From positions 124,001 through 188,000 of the forward strand of contig JAHBYX010000007.1 of the NCBI GenBank assembly GCA_019635735.1: a DNA stretch of 64,000 nucleotides, read 5' to 3'. This document shows, piece after piece, positions 45,776 through 55,611 of the stretch (position 1 is its first letter; every line of letters begins with the position of its first letter). The position numbers and the translations under genes are program-made. The stretch comes from Mesorhizobium sp. Its GTDB lineage: Bacteria; Pseudomonadota; Alphaproteobacteria; Rhizobiales; Rhizobiaceae. The notes beneath the pieces are model-generated. The model had not been told where the DNA came from. It saw only the letters and a program-made list of their open reading frames with translations, and did no database searches.

Positions 45776-45777
45776 TC

Positions 45778-47859
45778 CTACTCGACAAACACTCTGACGC
45801 TCGCCGCACGGCCGGCGGCGTCGATGACGGTGAGCGTCTGCTGGCCGGCGCCGTCGGGCTGCCAGCGGGCGGTGCGGCGGCGCTCGGCCTCTGGCCACGG
45901 CTTGCCGTTGGCGAGCCAGCGGAACGGCGCGCGGCCGCCCTGCAGTTTCAGCACCAGAGGCGAGAAGCCGTCGGCGCCGTCGGCGAGCTCGATGCGGGCG
46001 CCCTGCGGCGGGAAGACGATCTGCGGCGCGGCCTCGGCCACGCCCCTCGGCTTTGTTTCCGAGGCAGTGCTCTCGAAGCGGCGCAAGGTGACTGGCAGGT
46101 CGGCGAAGGCCTGGCGCAGCGCGCCGGCCGGGGCGCGGGGCAGGGGCGTGACCGCAAGGCCGGATTTCGCAAAGGCGTCGAAGAGGAGAGGGGCCGCGGT
46201 GCCGAAGCCGGAGATGCCGGGAACGGCGCTGCCGTCGGCGCGGCCGACCCAGACGCCCAAGACATGCCGGCCGTCGAAGCCGACGGCCCAGGCGTCGCGG
46301 TAGCCGTAGCTGGTGCCGGTCTTGTAGGCGAGGCCGTTGCGCATGGCGCCCTTGGGCGGCGTCACGCCGGAAAGTATGTCACCAATCTGCCAGGCCGAAG
46401 CGGCGGGCAGGAGCTGCGCCCGGCGCGGCGTATCGCCTTCGGCGCGCGGGCGGTTGACGAGCCTGACCGCCTGGCCGCCATTGGCGAGACCGGTGTAGAG
46501 CTGGACGAGGTCGCGCAGCGTGAGCCCGATGCCGCCCAGGCCGATCGCCAGCCCCTCTGCCTTGCCGTTCGGCATCTTGGCATCGACGCCGGCTTCGCGG
46601 AAACGCGCCATCAGCCGATGCGGCCCGACCGCGTCGAGCAGGCGGATCGCCGGCACGTTGACCGACTTCTGCAATGCGGTCCGGATCGAGATGTCGCCCT
46701 GGTATTCCATGTCGAAATTGCGCGGACGGTAGCCGGCGAAATTGGCCGGCCGGTCCTCGATGATCGTCTCCTGGGCGATGCGGCCATCCTCGAAGGCGAG
46801 GCCGTAGATGAAGGGCTTCAGCGTCGAACCGGGCGAGCGGACGGCGCGGGTCATGTCGACATAGCCCTGGCGGGCGCGGTCGAGATAGGAGGCGGAGCCG
46901 ACCTCGCCGAGGATCTCGCCGGTCTCGGCGTCGGCCAGGACCATTGCGACGGAGAGTTTTGGGCCGAGGGAACGGGCCGCGGCGTCGGCGGCCGCCTCCA
47001 GACCGTGCTGTACCGGGCGCGAGAGCGTCACGACGTGGCGCAGGTCATCTGGCTGACTGCGCCTGACCGTTTCGGCAAGATGCGGCGCGAGCGAGGGCAG
47101 GGCGACACGGGAAGTGGGCAAGGGTTCGAGTTCGGCCAGACGCGCCTCGGCCTCGCCGAGGATGCCGGATTCGACCGCGCGGGCCAGCACGCGCGAGCGC
47201 GCGGCCCTCGCCGCTTTGAGATTACGGTCGGGACGGCGCAGCTCGGGAAGCTGGGGGATGGCCACCAGCAGCGCGGATTCGGCGAGCGTCAGGCGACGCG
47301 GCTCCTTTCCGAACCAGGCGAGCGAGGCAGCGCGGATACCCTCCAGATTGCCGCCATAGGGGGCGAGCGTCAGGTAGAGACGCAGGATCTCGTCCTTGGA
47401 CAGCCGCCGCTCGATCTGAATCGCGCGTGCGATCTGCATGATCTTGGCGGTGATCGAGCGGCGCTCGCGCGGCTCGATCAGGCGGGCGAGCTGCATCGAC
47501 AGTGTCGAGCCGCCGGAGATGATGCGGCCGTTGGACGCGAACTGGATCGCGGCGCGGGCAAGAGCCTTTAGATCGACGCCGGAATGCTCGCGAAAACGCC
47601 TGTCCTCGAAGGCGATGAGCATCTCGACGAAGCGGCGGTCGACATCCGCCATGTCGGGCTCGAGCCGCCAGCGGCCCTCCTTCGTGGCGAAGGCGCGCAG
47701 AAGCAGGCCGTCGCGGTCGACCACTTCGCCCGAACGCTCCATCGCCGTCTCGAGCGGTGGCGGGTAGGCCTGGTCTAGTTTCTGGAGGCCGAACACGGCG
47801 CCCACCGCCAGGGCGCAGACCCCGGCGGCGGCGAGAAGCGTCCGGCGCAGCCATGTCAT
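45778..47859 (-). CDS. pbpC: Penicillin-binding protein 1C
   Basis: A 693-residue bifunctional peptidoglycan synthase anchored by an N-terminal membrane segment (LLAAAGVCALAVGAVFGL). The GT51 domain has FEDRRFREHSGVD and GGSTLSMQLARLIEP (about residues 85-130). The transpeptidase has the SxxK motif SPGSTLKPFIYGLAFE near residue 350 and LAYKTGTSYGYRDAWAVGF near 520. A C-terminal BiPBP_C domain follows (about 605-690). Its ATG overlaps the alpha-2-macroglobulin stop (ATGA), the standard pairing in proteobacteria. Confidence 0.94.
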   Translation of the reverse strand: MTWLRRTLLAAAGVCALAVGAVFGLQKLDQAYPPPLETAMERSGEVVDRDGLLLRAFATKEGRWRLEPDMADVDRRFVEMLIAFEDRRFREHSGVDLKALARAAIQFASNGRIISGGSTLSMQLARLIEPRERRSITAKIMQIARAIQIERRLSKDEILRLYLTLAPYGGNLEGIRAASLAWFGKEPRRLTLAESALLVAIPQLPELRRPDRNLKAARAARSRVLARAVESGILGEAEARLAELEPLPTSRVALPSLAPHLAETVRRSQPDDLRHVVTLSRPVQHGLEAAADAAARSLGPKLSVAMVLADAETGEILGEVGSASYLDRARQGYVDMTRAVRSPGSTLKPFIYGLAFEDGRIAQETIIEDRPANFAGYRPRNFDMEYQGDISIRTALQKSVNVPAIRLLDAVGPHRLMARFREAGVDAKMPNGKAEGLAIGLGGIGLTLRDLVQLYTGLANGGQAVRLVNRPRAEGDTPRRAQLLPAASAWQIGDILSGVTPPKGAMRNGLAYKTGTSYGYRDAWAVGFDGRHVLGVWVGRADGSAVPGISGFGTAAPLLFDAFAKSGLAVTPLPRAPAGALRQAFADLPVTLRRFESTASETKPRGVAEAAPQIVFPPQGARIELADGADGFSPLVLKLQGGRAPFRWLANGKPWPEAERRRTARWQPDGAGQQTLTVIDAAGRAASVRVFVE

Positions 47860-50800
47860 TGCGCGGCCAGCACCTGCATGCGGCCGGTCGAGGTGCGGGC
47901 CGAGAACTGCGGCCGGTACATGTCCTCCACGGTCGCGGCCGGGTGCGCGTAGTCGCCGGGCGTGACGGCGCGGACGACATAGGCGAGGTTGAACTCGCGG
48001 TCGGACGAGCCGTCGCGGTTGAAGGCGGCGATGAAGCGGTCGTCGCGGAACTCGACATGGACCGGCTCGATGTCGCCCAGCCAGTCGAAGTTCACGAGGC
48101 TGGCGCTGCCGACGATCGACGGATTGTCGATCTGGAAGCCGGCCGGCAACAGGTCGCTCACCAGCACGCGCGACGGCCAGGCGTTGCGCTCGGTCACCTT
48201 CAGCACCACCACGTAGCGCTCGTTCTGCGCGGCCTCGGTGATGTTCGCCTCCTCGCCGTCGAGCGTGTAGTAGGTGCGCTCGATGGCGAAGCCGTCGCCG
48301 CCCGCCGGAAGCGGGTCGAGGGGGGCTGCGACCGTCGTCAGAACCGCTTCCAGCGGCTCGTTCGAGGTATTCGAGATGACCACGGGGGCGGCGTCGAGGT
48401 CGTCTGCCGTCTTGCGCACCGAGAAGTTGCCGGTGTGCGGCTGGCCGTTGACGTTGAGCTTGATGTCGTTGCTGCCGGCCTTGATGGCGCGGGCGGCAAG
48501 CAGCATCCAGGCCTCTTCCTGCGTCGAGGTCCAGCGCGACATGTTGCGCTCCTGCGAGACGAGCTGGACCATCGACGGGATCAGGGCGGGTGCCGGGCGG
48601 GATTCGGCCGCGAGCGCCAGCATCGCCGCGCCGTCGCGCAGCGCCGAGCCGTAGTCGGAGCGGTCGAGCGTCCTGCCTTCGGTGGCGCGGGCCAGCTGGA
48701 AGGCCGAGCCGAAGGCGGCTTCCGAGCGGACATTGTCGCCGTAGAGCGCGAGGCCAGCGGCGAGGTGGGCGCGCGCCAGCGGCGTGCGGAACTGGCCGAT
48801 CTGCGTATCGGAATAATAGCGCAGGTCGCCGACCGAGGCCTTCTTGTTGCGGGCGAGCACGTAGAGCGCATAGGCGATCTCGTTGCCCTTCTCCTCGATG
48901 TTGACGTCGTAGGAGAGCGAGTTCTGCAGGTTGCGCAGCGCCTGGTCGAAGCCTTCGGCCGGCACGTCGTATTTCTGCTCGCGGGCGCGGGTCAGGAAGT
49001 CGGTGACGTAGGCGTCGAGCCAGAGGTCGCCGTAGCCAGGTCCCCACAGGCCGAACGAGCCCGACGAGGACTGGTAGGAGAGCACGCGGACGATCGCATC
49101 CTGGACGCGCTTGCGCACGTCGGGATCGTCGGCCATGCCGGCCTCGGCCGAAAGCTCCGAGAGATAGAGCAGGGGCAGGGCGCGGCTGGTGGTCTGCTCG
49201 GCGCAGCCATAGGGATAGCGGTCGAGCGTCATCAGCATGGCCGGGATGTCGAGCGCGGCCGAGCGGGAGACGCCGACCGAGACCGTGGCACCCTGCCGGA
49301 CGCTTTCGGCCAACAGGCCGCTATCGACCTTCACGCTGCCGGTGTTGGCGGCGAGCGTGACCACCTGCCGGGTGGTGACCGGCAGGACGGCCGGGCGGAT
49401 CGGCGCGGTGAGCGTCTGCGCGACGCTGACGCCGCTGGCGTGCGTGAGCGAGACGTCGATCGTGGCGAAGGCGGAGTCGCCCGCCGCGAGCGGCACGGTG
49501 ACGGTTTCAGTCTTGCCGGCCGCCAGGTTCAGCGTCTCGTCGCCGCCGTCTAGGATCAGGCCGGTGCCCTTGAGTGCCAGCTTGTAGTCGCCGGCGGGTC
49601 CGTCGGTATTGGCGATGTCGAGCCTCAGTTCCGCCCGGTCGCCGGGCGTCAGGAATTTCGGCATCGAGGCCGTGACGACGACCGGATCGCGGATGATGAC
49701 GTCGGCCTGGGCGCGGCCGAGTGCCGAGCCCGACCAGGCGACGGCCATGACGCGGGCGGTGCCGTTGAACTGCGGGATGTCGAAGCTGACCGTGGCTCGG
49801 CCGTCGGCGCCGACCTCGACGATGCCGGAGAAGAAGGCGACCAGCTTCTCCGTCGGCGGGCTGCCGGTGGTCTGCATGCCGCCGTCGCCGCCGGTGCGCA
49901 GGCGACCCATGGCGCCGAGCGAGCCGTCGATCAGCCGGCCATAGATGTCACGCATCTCGATGCCGAGCTTGCGCTGGCCGTAATACCACTTGCCGGCGTC
50001 CGGCGGGGTGTAGGAGGTCAGGTTGAGGATGCCGACGTCGACGGCCGCGACCATGATATAGGCCTTCTCGCCGGCCGGCACGTTGGACAGCGCCACGGGG
50101 ATGACCAGAGGACGGCGCGGCTCCATCTTCTGCGGCGTTTCGAGCGAGACGCCGATGGTGCGGGACGCCGGGTCGACCTGCAGCCATTTCAGGCCGATGG
50201 CGCGCATGGGCATGCGCGATTCCTGGGCTTCGCCCGGCCGGTAGAGCGCGGCCGTGACATAGGCGCCGGCGCCCCAGTCGGCGGAGACCGGGATGTCGAT
50301 CGTCGCGCCGCCTTCGGGGACGGTCGCCGTGTAGGTGGCGAGCAGCCGGTCGGCGCCGACGGTGACGAGGACCTCGCCGGCGAAGCGCGGCGAGATGTTG
50401 AGCTTGGCCGTCTCGCCCGGCGCATAGGCCGGCTTGTCGAGCGCGACTTCGAGCCCGTCGGGCGTCTCGGTCGAGGTGGCGGAGACATACCAGCCGGCAT
50501 CGAACTCGACGCTGGTGGCGGGACCCGACGCGTCCGGCGCGGTGATCTCGAGACGGTAGCGGCCCCAGGTGACGGGCAGCGAGAGCGAAGCCTCCTCGCC
50601 GGCTTTCGCGTCGAGCTTGCCGTCGGCGATCTTGGTGGTGAAGGTCACCGGCTCGTAGGCCCAGGCGTCGTTGGAGCGGTACCACTGGTAGTTGCGCTCG
50701 ACGCGCACCAGCGACCAGTCCATGTTGGCCAGGTCCTGGCGCTCGCCGTCGGGATCGACGGCGATGACCTTGAAGTTTGCGCTGGTGCCTTCGCGGACGG

Positions 50801-53327
50801 TGTCGCCCTCGAATTCCGGCTTGATGCCGATCACCGGGCCTTCCGTCCTGATGCCGAGGTCGAGCGAGCGCTCGACCGCGCGGCCGCCGCCTTCGCGCAT
50901 GCGCACGACCACTTCGCCCACGAGCAGGCGGGTTGTGGAGGGGACTTCGTCGATCGTGACATCGAAGGTCGCCTTGCCGTCCTCGTCGGTGAGGGGCATC
51001 TCGTCGATTTCGGTGCGGGTCGACTGGCCGTCGTCGCCGCCTTCCTCGTCGGCGAGGCCGAACTGGTAGCCGTCGAAGCCGTCCCATTCACGCGTGGTCG
51101 AGACGTTGACCTCGCCTTCCATCGACAGGCCGGCGGCGGGCGCGCCGTAGAGATAGCGGCCGTCGACATTGATCGTCGCCGGTTCGCCGACAGCCACCTC
51201 GTCCTGTTCGCTGGTCATGTCGAACTCGATCCGGTCGGGGGTGAAATCCTCGACCAGGAAGGAGATTTCCGACAGCGGCGAGGCCTTCGGGTCGGTATAG
51301 ACCCGCGCCGTCCAGGTGCCGCGCATGGCGTTGTCGGTGAGCGCGAGCTCGGCGTGATGGCCGCCGAGTTCGGCGCCGGTCGTCACCTCGCGCGTGTTCT
51401 CGACGCCGTCGGGGCGCGAGAAGACGATCGTCAGCGGCAGGTTGGCGATCGCCTTGGCACGGTCGTCGCGGGCGAGCGCCTGCAGGTGAACCGTCTCGCC
51501 GGCACGATAGATGCCGCGCTCGGTCCAGGCGTAGATGTCGATGGCGCCGGGAGTTTCACGGCCCTCGACGCCGCGGTCGGAGAGGTCGAAACCGGCGCGC
51601 GTCATGTCGAGGAAGACGAAGTCGCCGGAGGCCTGGGCGGTGACGAGCGCGGGCGTCAAGCCGCCTTCGCCGCGCACGAGGCCGGGCGTGAAGGTGGCGC
51701 GGCCGGAGGCGTCGGTCGTGGCCTTGCCGAGGACTTCGTTGTTGCGGGCGAGAAGCTGCAGCTCGACATTGGCGAGCGGTTTCGCGTTCGACAGCGAGCG
51801 GGCGAAGACGGTCAGCCCGTCCTCGGCGGTGTACGTGGCAAGCCCGATGTCGGAGACGACGAACCACTGCGTCGCCTTGGTGTCCCATTCGTCGGCATTG
51901 CCGTCGGCGGGCTCGGCGACCAGCACGTAGACGCCGGGCTTGCGCTCGGGCAGGGCCTCGTCGACCGGGAAGGAGGTGGTAACCTCCTCGTTCAGCTTCG
52001 GCTCGATATCGATCGTGCCGGACCAGACCGGCTCGCCCGACTCGGCGCCGATGCGGCCGGCGTCGTAGCCGTCGAGCTGGCGCAGGAAGCGCTCGTTAGC
52101 GATGGCGTCGGCCAGCCCGCGGTCGCCGATGCGGTAGAGCGACAGCTTCGCCGACGACGCATTGACGGTGACGAGCGGGATGCCCCGGCGCGCCGTGGAG
52201 GGCAGGATGAAGTTTTCGCCGGTGAAGCGGGCGGACGCGGCGCGGTCGCGGATGTAGATGTTGAGCGTGACCGGGCGTTCGATGACCTCGCCGATGGCGG
52301 CGGGCAGGCCCTGACGGACACTAATCGTGTAGTTCTTGCCGTGCTCCAGGCCTTCCGCGCAGATCTCGCGGTCGCCCGGTACAATGGCCGGCTTGTCCTG
52401 GCCGTCGACGGTGACGAAACTGGCGTAGTCGACACCCGACTTCACCAAGGCTTCCGAGAACTGGACGCAGACTCGGGGCGTGCGGTTGTCGGAATCGATG
52501 GTGTGGTCGACGACGCGGAAGCCGTGCTTCTCGTAGAGGCTGTCGAAGGCGGACTGGACGCCGGCATCAGGCACGAGCGCGAGGCTCGCCTTGTAGGCTT
52601 CGAGCGCCGGGCGCGGGTTGCTGCGCGTGTCGAGCGCCTGGGCGAGCAGCGCAAGAGACTCGGCGCGGCTGTTGGTCGTGCGGGTAAGCTGGTAGGCGGC
52701 GATCGCCGCCGAGGTCGCGTTCTGGCGCCAGCTCCAGGAATCGTTCTGGTTGAGCGCAACGACACCCATCGCGGCGCGGGCAAGGCCCATCCACAGCGCC
52801 GGGTCGGTCTTCGAGATCGAGATCGCGGCCGACCAGGCGCCCGCGGCACCGCGCGGATCGCCGCCGGCCGCCATGTTGGTGGCGCTCTCGACGAGGCCGG
52901 CGAGGCCCAGTTCGGCCGACGCCGCCGCGTTCTCGATGCCCTGGCGGTAGCGCACCGTCTCGTCGAGCATGTAGGCGGGGACGAATGAGAGCGCCTCAGG
53001 CGCGCCGATGTCGGGATCGGAAGAGCGGGTGACGACCCTGCCCGCGACGGCGCCGGCGAAGGTGTTGAGCTTGTTGTAGTCGGACTTGAGGAAGCACCAC
53101 TTCACCTTGGTGTTGTAGGTGAAGGCGCGGCAGGCCGAATCGCCGAGGCAGGCGGCCTCGCACTGGACGAGGGGGACGTTCTGGACGGTGCGCAGATCGA
53201 AGCCGAAATAGTCGGAATTCTGGCTCCGCTCGATGGTTCTCGTGTCCATCTGGGCCGCCGCGCCGCCCGCGAGCCCGACGATCAGACCGAATGCCGCGAA
53301 GGCGCGCGCCAGATATCTCTTCGCCAT
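47856..53327 (-). CDS. Bacterial alpha-2-macroglobulin family protein with N-terminal PAN/apple-like domain
   Basis: An 1823-residue exported protein that should trap proteases in the periplasm. A signal peptide (YLARAFAAFGLIVGLAGGAAA) precedes a PAN/apple-like Cys module (VQCEAACLGDSACRAFTYNTKVKWCFLK, about residues 55-85). MG-type beta domains follow, and the thioester signature PYGCAEQTTSR is intact near residue 1374. Then comes the helical thioester domain (VRVLSYQSSSGSFGLWG). It is translationally coupled to PBP1C, which fits a role in guarding cell-wall repair sites. The start at 53327 is set by the signal peptide. The helical repeats near residues 150-290 look TPR-like. Confidence 0.92.
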   Translation of the reverse strand: MAKRYLARAFAAFGLIVGLAGGAAAQMDTRTIERSQNSDYFGFDLRTVQNVPLVQCEAACLGDSACRAFTYNTKVKWCFLKSDYNKLNTFAGAVAGRVVTRSSDPDIGAPEALSFVPAYMLDETVRYRQGIENAAASAELGLAGLVESATNMAAGGDPRGAAGAWSAAISISKTDPALWMGLARAAMGVVALNQNDSWSWRQNATSAAIAAYQLTRTTNSRAESLALLAQALDTRSNPRPALEAYKASLALVPDAGVQSAFDSLYEKHGFRVVDHTIDSDNRTPRVCVQFSEALVKSGVDYASFVTVDGQDKPAIVPGDREICAEGLEHGKNYTISVRQGLPAAIGEVIERPVTLNIYIRDRAASARFTGENFILPSTARRGIPLVTVNASSAKLSLYRIGDRGLADAIANERFLRQLDGYDAGRIGAESGEPVWSGTIDIEPKLNEEVTTSFPVDEALPERKPGVYVLVAEPADGNADEWDTKATQWFVVSDIGLATYTAEDGLTVFARSLSNAKPLANVELQLLARNNEVLGKATTDASGRATFTPGLVRGEGGLTPALVTAQASGDFVFLDMTRAGFDLSDRGVEGRETPGAIDIYAWTERGIYRAGETVHLQALARDDRAKAIANLPLTIVFSRPDGVENTREVTTGAELGGHHAELALTDNAMRGTWTARVYTDPKASPLSEISFLVEDFTPDRIEFDMTSEQDEVAVGEPATINVDGRYLYGAPAAGLSMEGEVNVSTTREWDGFDGYQFGLADEEGGDDGQSTRTEIDEMPLTDEDGKATFDVTIDEVPSTTRLLVGEVVVRMREGGGRAVERSLDLGIRTEGPVIGIKPEFEGDTVREGTSANFKVIAVDPDGERQDLANMDWSLVRVERNYQWYRSNDAWAYEPVTFTTKIADGKLDAKAGEEASLSLPVTWGRYRLEITAPDASGPATSVEFDAGWYVSATSTETPDGLEVALDKPAYAPGETAKLNISPRFAGEVLVTVGADRLLATYTATVPEGGATIDIPVSADWGAGAYVTAALYRPGEAQESRMPMRAIGLKWLQVDPASRTIGVSLETPQKMEPRRPLVIPVALSNVPAGEKAYIMVAAVDVGILNLTSYTPPDAGKWYYGQRKLGIEMRDIYGRLIDGSLGAMGRLRTGGDGGMQTTGSPPTEKLVAFFSGIVEVGADGRATVSFDIPQFNGTARVMAVAWSGSALGRAQADVIIRDPVVVTASMPKFLTPGDRAELRLDIANTDGPAGDYKLALKGTGLILDGGDETLNLAAGKTETVTVPLAAGDSAFATIDVSLTHASGVSVAQTLTAPIRPAVLPVTTRQVVTLAANTGSVKVDSGLLAESVRQGATVSVGVSRSAALDIPAMLMTLDRYPYGCAEQTTSRALPLLYLSELSAEAGMADDPDVRKRVQDAIVRVLSYQSSSGSFGLWGPGYGDLWLDAYVTDFLTRAREQKYDVPAEGFDQALRNLQNSLSYDVNIEEKGNEIAYALYVLARNKKASVGDLRYYSDTQIGQFRTPLARAHLAAGLALYGDNVRSEAAFGSAFQLARATEGRTLDRSDYGSALRDGAAMLALAAESRPAPALIPSMVQLVSQERNMSRWTSTQEEAWMLLAARAIKAGSNDIKLNVNGQPHTGNFSVRKTADDLDAAPVVISNTSNEPLEAVLTTVAAPLDPLPAGGDGFAIERTYYTLDGEEANITEAAQNERYVVVLKVTERNAWPSRVLVSDLLPAGFQIDNPSIVGSASLVNFDWLGDIEPVHVEFRDDRFIAAFNRDGSSDREFNLAYVVRAVTPGDYAHPAATVEDMYRPQFSARTSTGRMQVLAAQ

Positions 53328-53637
53328 TTGGTTTTCCCCCAATGTGGAATGCGGTCGGTGCATCCGGCGCATGCCAGTGCGCCCGGGCCGATCCCCAGAT
53401 TATCAGTTCCAGCTGCGTAAGCTTTTCCAGAATCGTGGCGGGATTCTGTTTGCGGATAACAATATCTTAATGAACGTGTCCAAGGCGTGAGCCTCCGCGG
53501 GCGCATTGAGTTTGCCGCTGCTTCGGACCGCGTGTTAAGCACCGATTGTATCCGCCCCATGCCGTGGGGGGAGGGTATGGATAACGAAAGCTCTCGAAGT
53601 TCACTGCAATTTTAACGATTGGAGCTAGTGTCCGGCC

Positions 53638-55590
53638 ATGTTGTATTGCGTAGCGAATGTGCGGAGGGCCGGCGCGGTTGCGCGCGCGTCCCTGCGTCTT
53701 TCGCTGGCGGCGGGCGTCCTGGGAATGGCGGCGGTAACGACGATCGTGCCGACGCAGGCCTTCGAGCTGTTCGGCATCAACCTGTTCGGCGGCAAGGACG
53801 AGGATGCCGACATCGCCGATCCGGTGCGCTACACGGTCAGCCTCGACCTCAGCCGGACCGACGACGCCCTTCACGGCAAGCTCAGAAAAGCCTCGACGCT
53901 GGTCGCCGACGAGGACCGGCCGGTTTCCGGCTCGCTCGGCATCCTCGCCAAGGCGCGCAACGAGCGCGAACTGCTCGTCGCCGCGCTCTACGAGGAGGCG
54001 CGCTATGACGGCACGGTCGAGGTCACGATCGACGGACGCTCGATCGATGAACTTGAGCCGGACGCCCAGTTCGACACGTCGCGGCCGGTGCCGATCACGG
54101 TAACGGTCGACGCCGGCGAACGGTTCACGCTCGGCGACGTCGTCGTCAGCGGCGACGTGGGCGGCGTCCAGCCGGAGCAGTTTGGACTGGTGACGGGGGG
54201 CGATGCCAGTTCGACGGCGATCCTGCGGGCCGAGAACCAGATCCTGCGCGCGTTGAAGCAGGAGGGCAGGCCGCTCGCGGCCGTGGCCGAGCGCGAGGTG
54301 ATCGCCGACCACGCCACCAAGACGCTCGACCTTATGATGGCCTTCGCCTCGGGGCCGATCGCGCCCTTTGGAGACACGTCGGTCGAGGGCACGGAGGCGG
54401 TCGACGCCGAGTTCACCGCCTACATGGCCGACATCGACCGCGGAAAGACCTATTCGCCGGAGGACATCGATGACGCGCGCGAGCGGCTTCTGGCGCTTGG
54501 CGTGTTCGATTCCGTGACGGTCAAGGAGCGGGACAAGCTCGATCCCGACGGCTCGATTCCCGTCGACGTGCAGGTGAGCGAGCGCAAGTTCCGCTATTTC
54601 GGCGTCGGCGCGACGGTGTCGAGCACGGATGGCGCCGGCATCGAGGGCTATTGGGGCCACCGCAACCTGTTCGGGCGGGCGGAGAAGCTGAGGATCGAAG
54701 GCTCGGTCAGCCGCATCGGCGAGACCGGCGACTACAAGGATCTCGACTACAAGGCCGCACTTCTGTTCGAGAAGCCGGGGCTGGTGGGTCCGGCCTCCAA
54801 GTTCACCTACGACATCAAGCTCGTGTCGGAACATCCAGATGCGTATGATCGCCTGTCCTTCAGTACCGGCGCCGGAATCTCTTACGAGATCACCAAGCAG
54901 CAGACGCTGTCGGGCCAACTGCGGGTCGAATACACCGACCTCACGGACGTCTTCTTTCCGCTTGGCCGGAAATATCTGCTCGTCTCGACGCCGATCGAAT
55001 ATGTGTACGATACGCGCGATAACAAGCTGAACCCGAAGAAGGGCTGGCGCGCGCTCGCCTTCGTCGAGCCGACCATCGACGCCTATTCCGGTGCGAGCTT
55101 CGTCAAGCTCAGGGGAGAGGGGTCGGTCTACCGGGCCATCGACGGCGACGGCCGGATCGTGGCGGCCGGGCGCGTCGCGGCGGGCAGCATCGTCGGGGCT
55201 AGCCTCGACGACATTCCGGCCGACAGGCGATTCTACTCCGGCGGGGGCGGCTCGGTGCGCGGCTATGCCTACCAGGCGATCGGACCGCGGGTGCCCGATC
55301 CGCTCAATCCCGGCGAGTTCATCCCGACCGGCGGCCGCTCCTATGCCGAGGCCTCGGCCGAGCTGCGCGTGCAGGTCACCGACAGTTTCGGCGTCGTGCC
55401 TTTCATCGATGCCGGCACGGTGTCGACGGACCAGTTCCCCGACTTCAGCGACGCGCGCGTCGGCGCGGGCGTCGGCGTGCGCTATATCACGCCGTTCGGG
55501 CCGCTCAGGGTGGACGCGGCCGTGCCGCTGAACAGGCGTCCCGGTGACGCCTCATTCGGTATATATGCGGGCATCGGTCAGGCGTTCTGA
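53638..55590 (+). CDS. tamA: TamA, BamA/Omp85-family outer membrane protein
   Basis: A 650-residue Omp85 protein. A signal region (LRLSLAAGVLGMAAVTTIVPTQA) is followed by POTRA-type domains (about residues 55-330, e.g. ERFTLGDVVVSGDVGG and TYSPEDIDDARERLLALGVFDSVTV) and a 16-strand beta-barrel that ends in FGIYAGIGQAF with a terminal Phe. FYSGGGGSVRGYAYQAIGPR is the conserved strand 12/loop 6 motif VRGY. With TamB it moves proteins or lipids to the outer membrane. A 310-nt region upstream (53328-53637), shared with the divergent alpha-2-macroglobulin gene, has a CCCCA/TGGGG hairpin at 53555-53569 but no promoter I can name. Confidence 0.9.
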   Translation: MLYCVANVRRAGAVARASLRLSLAAGVLGMAAVTTIVPTQAFELFGINLFGGKDEDADIADPVRYTVSLDLSRTDDALHGKLRKASTLVADEDRPVSGSLGILAKARNERELLVAALYEEARYDGTVEVTIDGRSIDELEPDAQFDTSRPVPITVTVDAGERFTLGDVVVSGDVGGVQPEQFGLVTGGDASSTAILRAENQILRALKQEGRPLAAVAEREVIADHATKTLDLMMAFASGPIAPFGDTSVEGTEAVDAEFTAYMADIDRGKTYSPEDIDDARERLLALGVFDSVTVKERDKLDPDGSIPVDVQVSERKFRYFGVGATVSSTDGAGIEGYWGHRNLFGRAEKLRIEGSVSRIGETGDYKDLDYKAALLFEKPGLVGPASKFTYDIKLVSEHPDAYDRLSFSTGAGISYEITKQQTLSGQLRVEYTDLTDVFFPLGRKYLLVSTPIEYVYDTRDNKLNPKKGWRALAFVEPTIDAYSGASFVKLRGEGSVYRAIDGDGRIVAAGRVAAGSIVGASLDDIPADRRFYSGGGGSVRGYAYQAIGPRVPDPLNPGEFIPTGGRSYAEASAELRVQVTDSFGVVPFIDAGTVSTDQFPDFSDARVGAGVGVRYITPFGPLRVDAAVPLNRRPGDASFGIYAGIGQAF

Positions 55591-55611
55591 TCTGATTCCC
55601 GGAGAAGCCCA

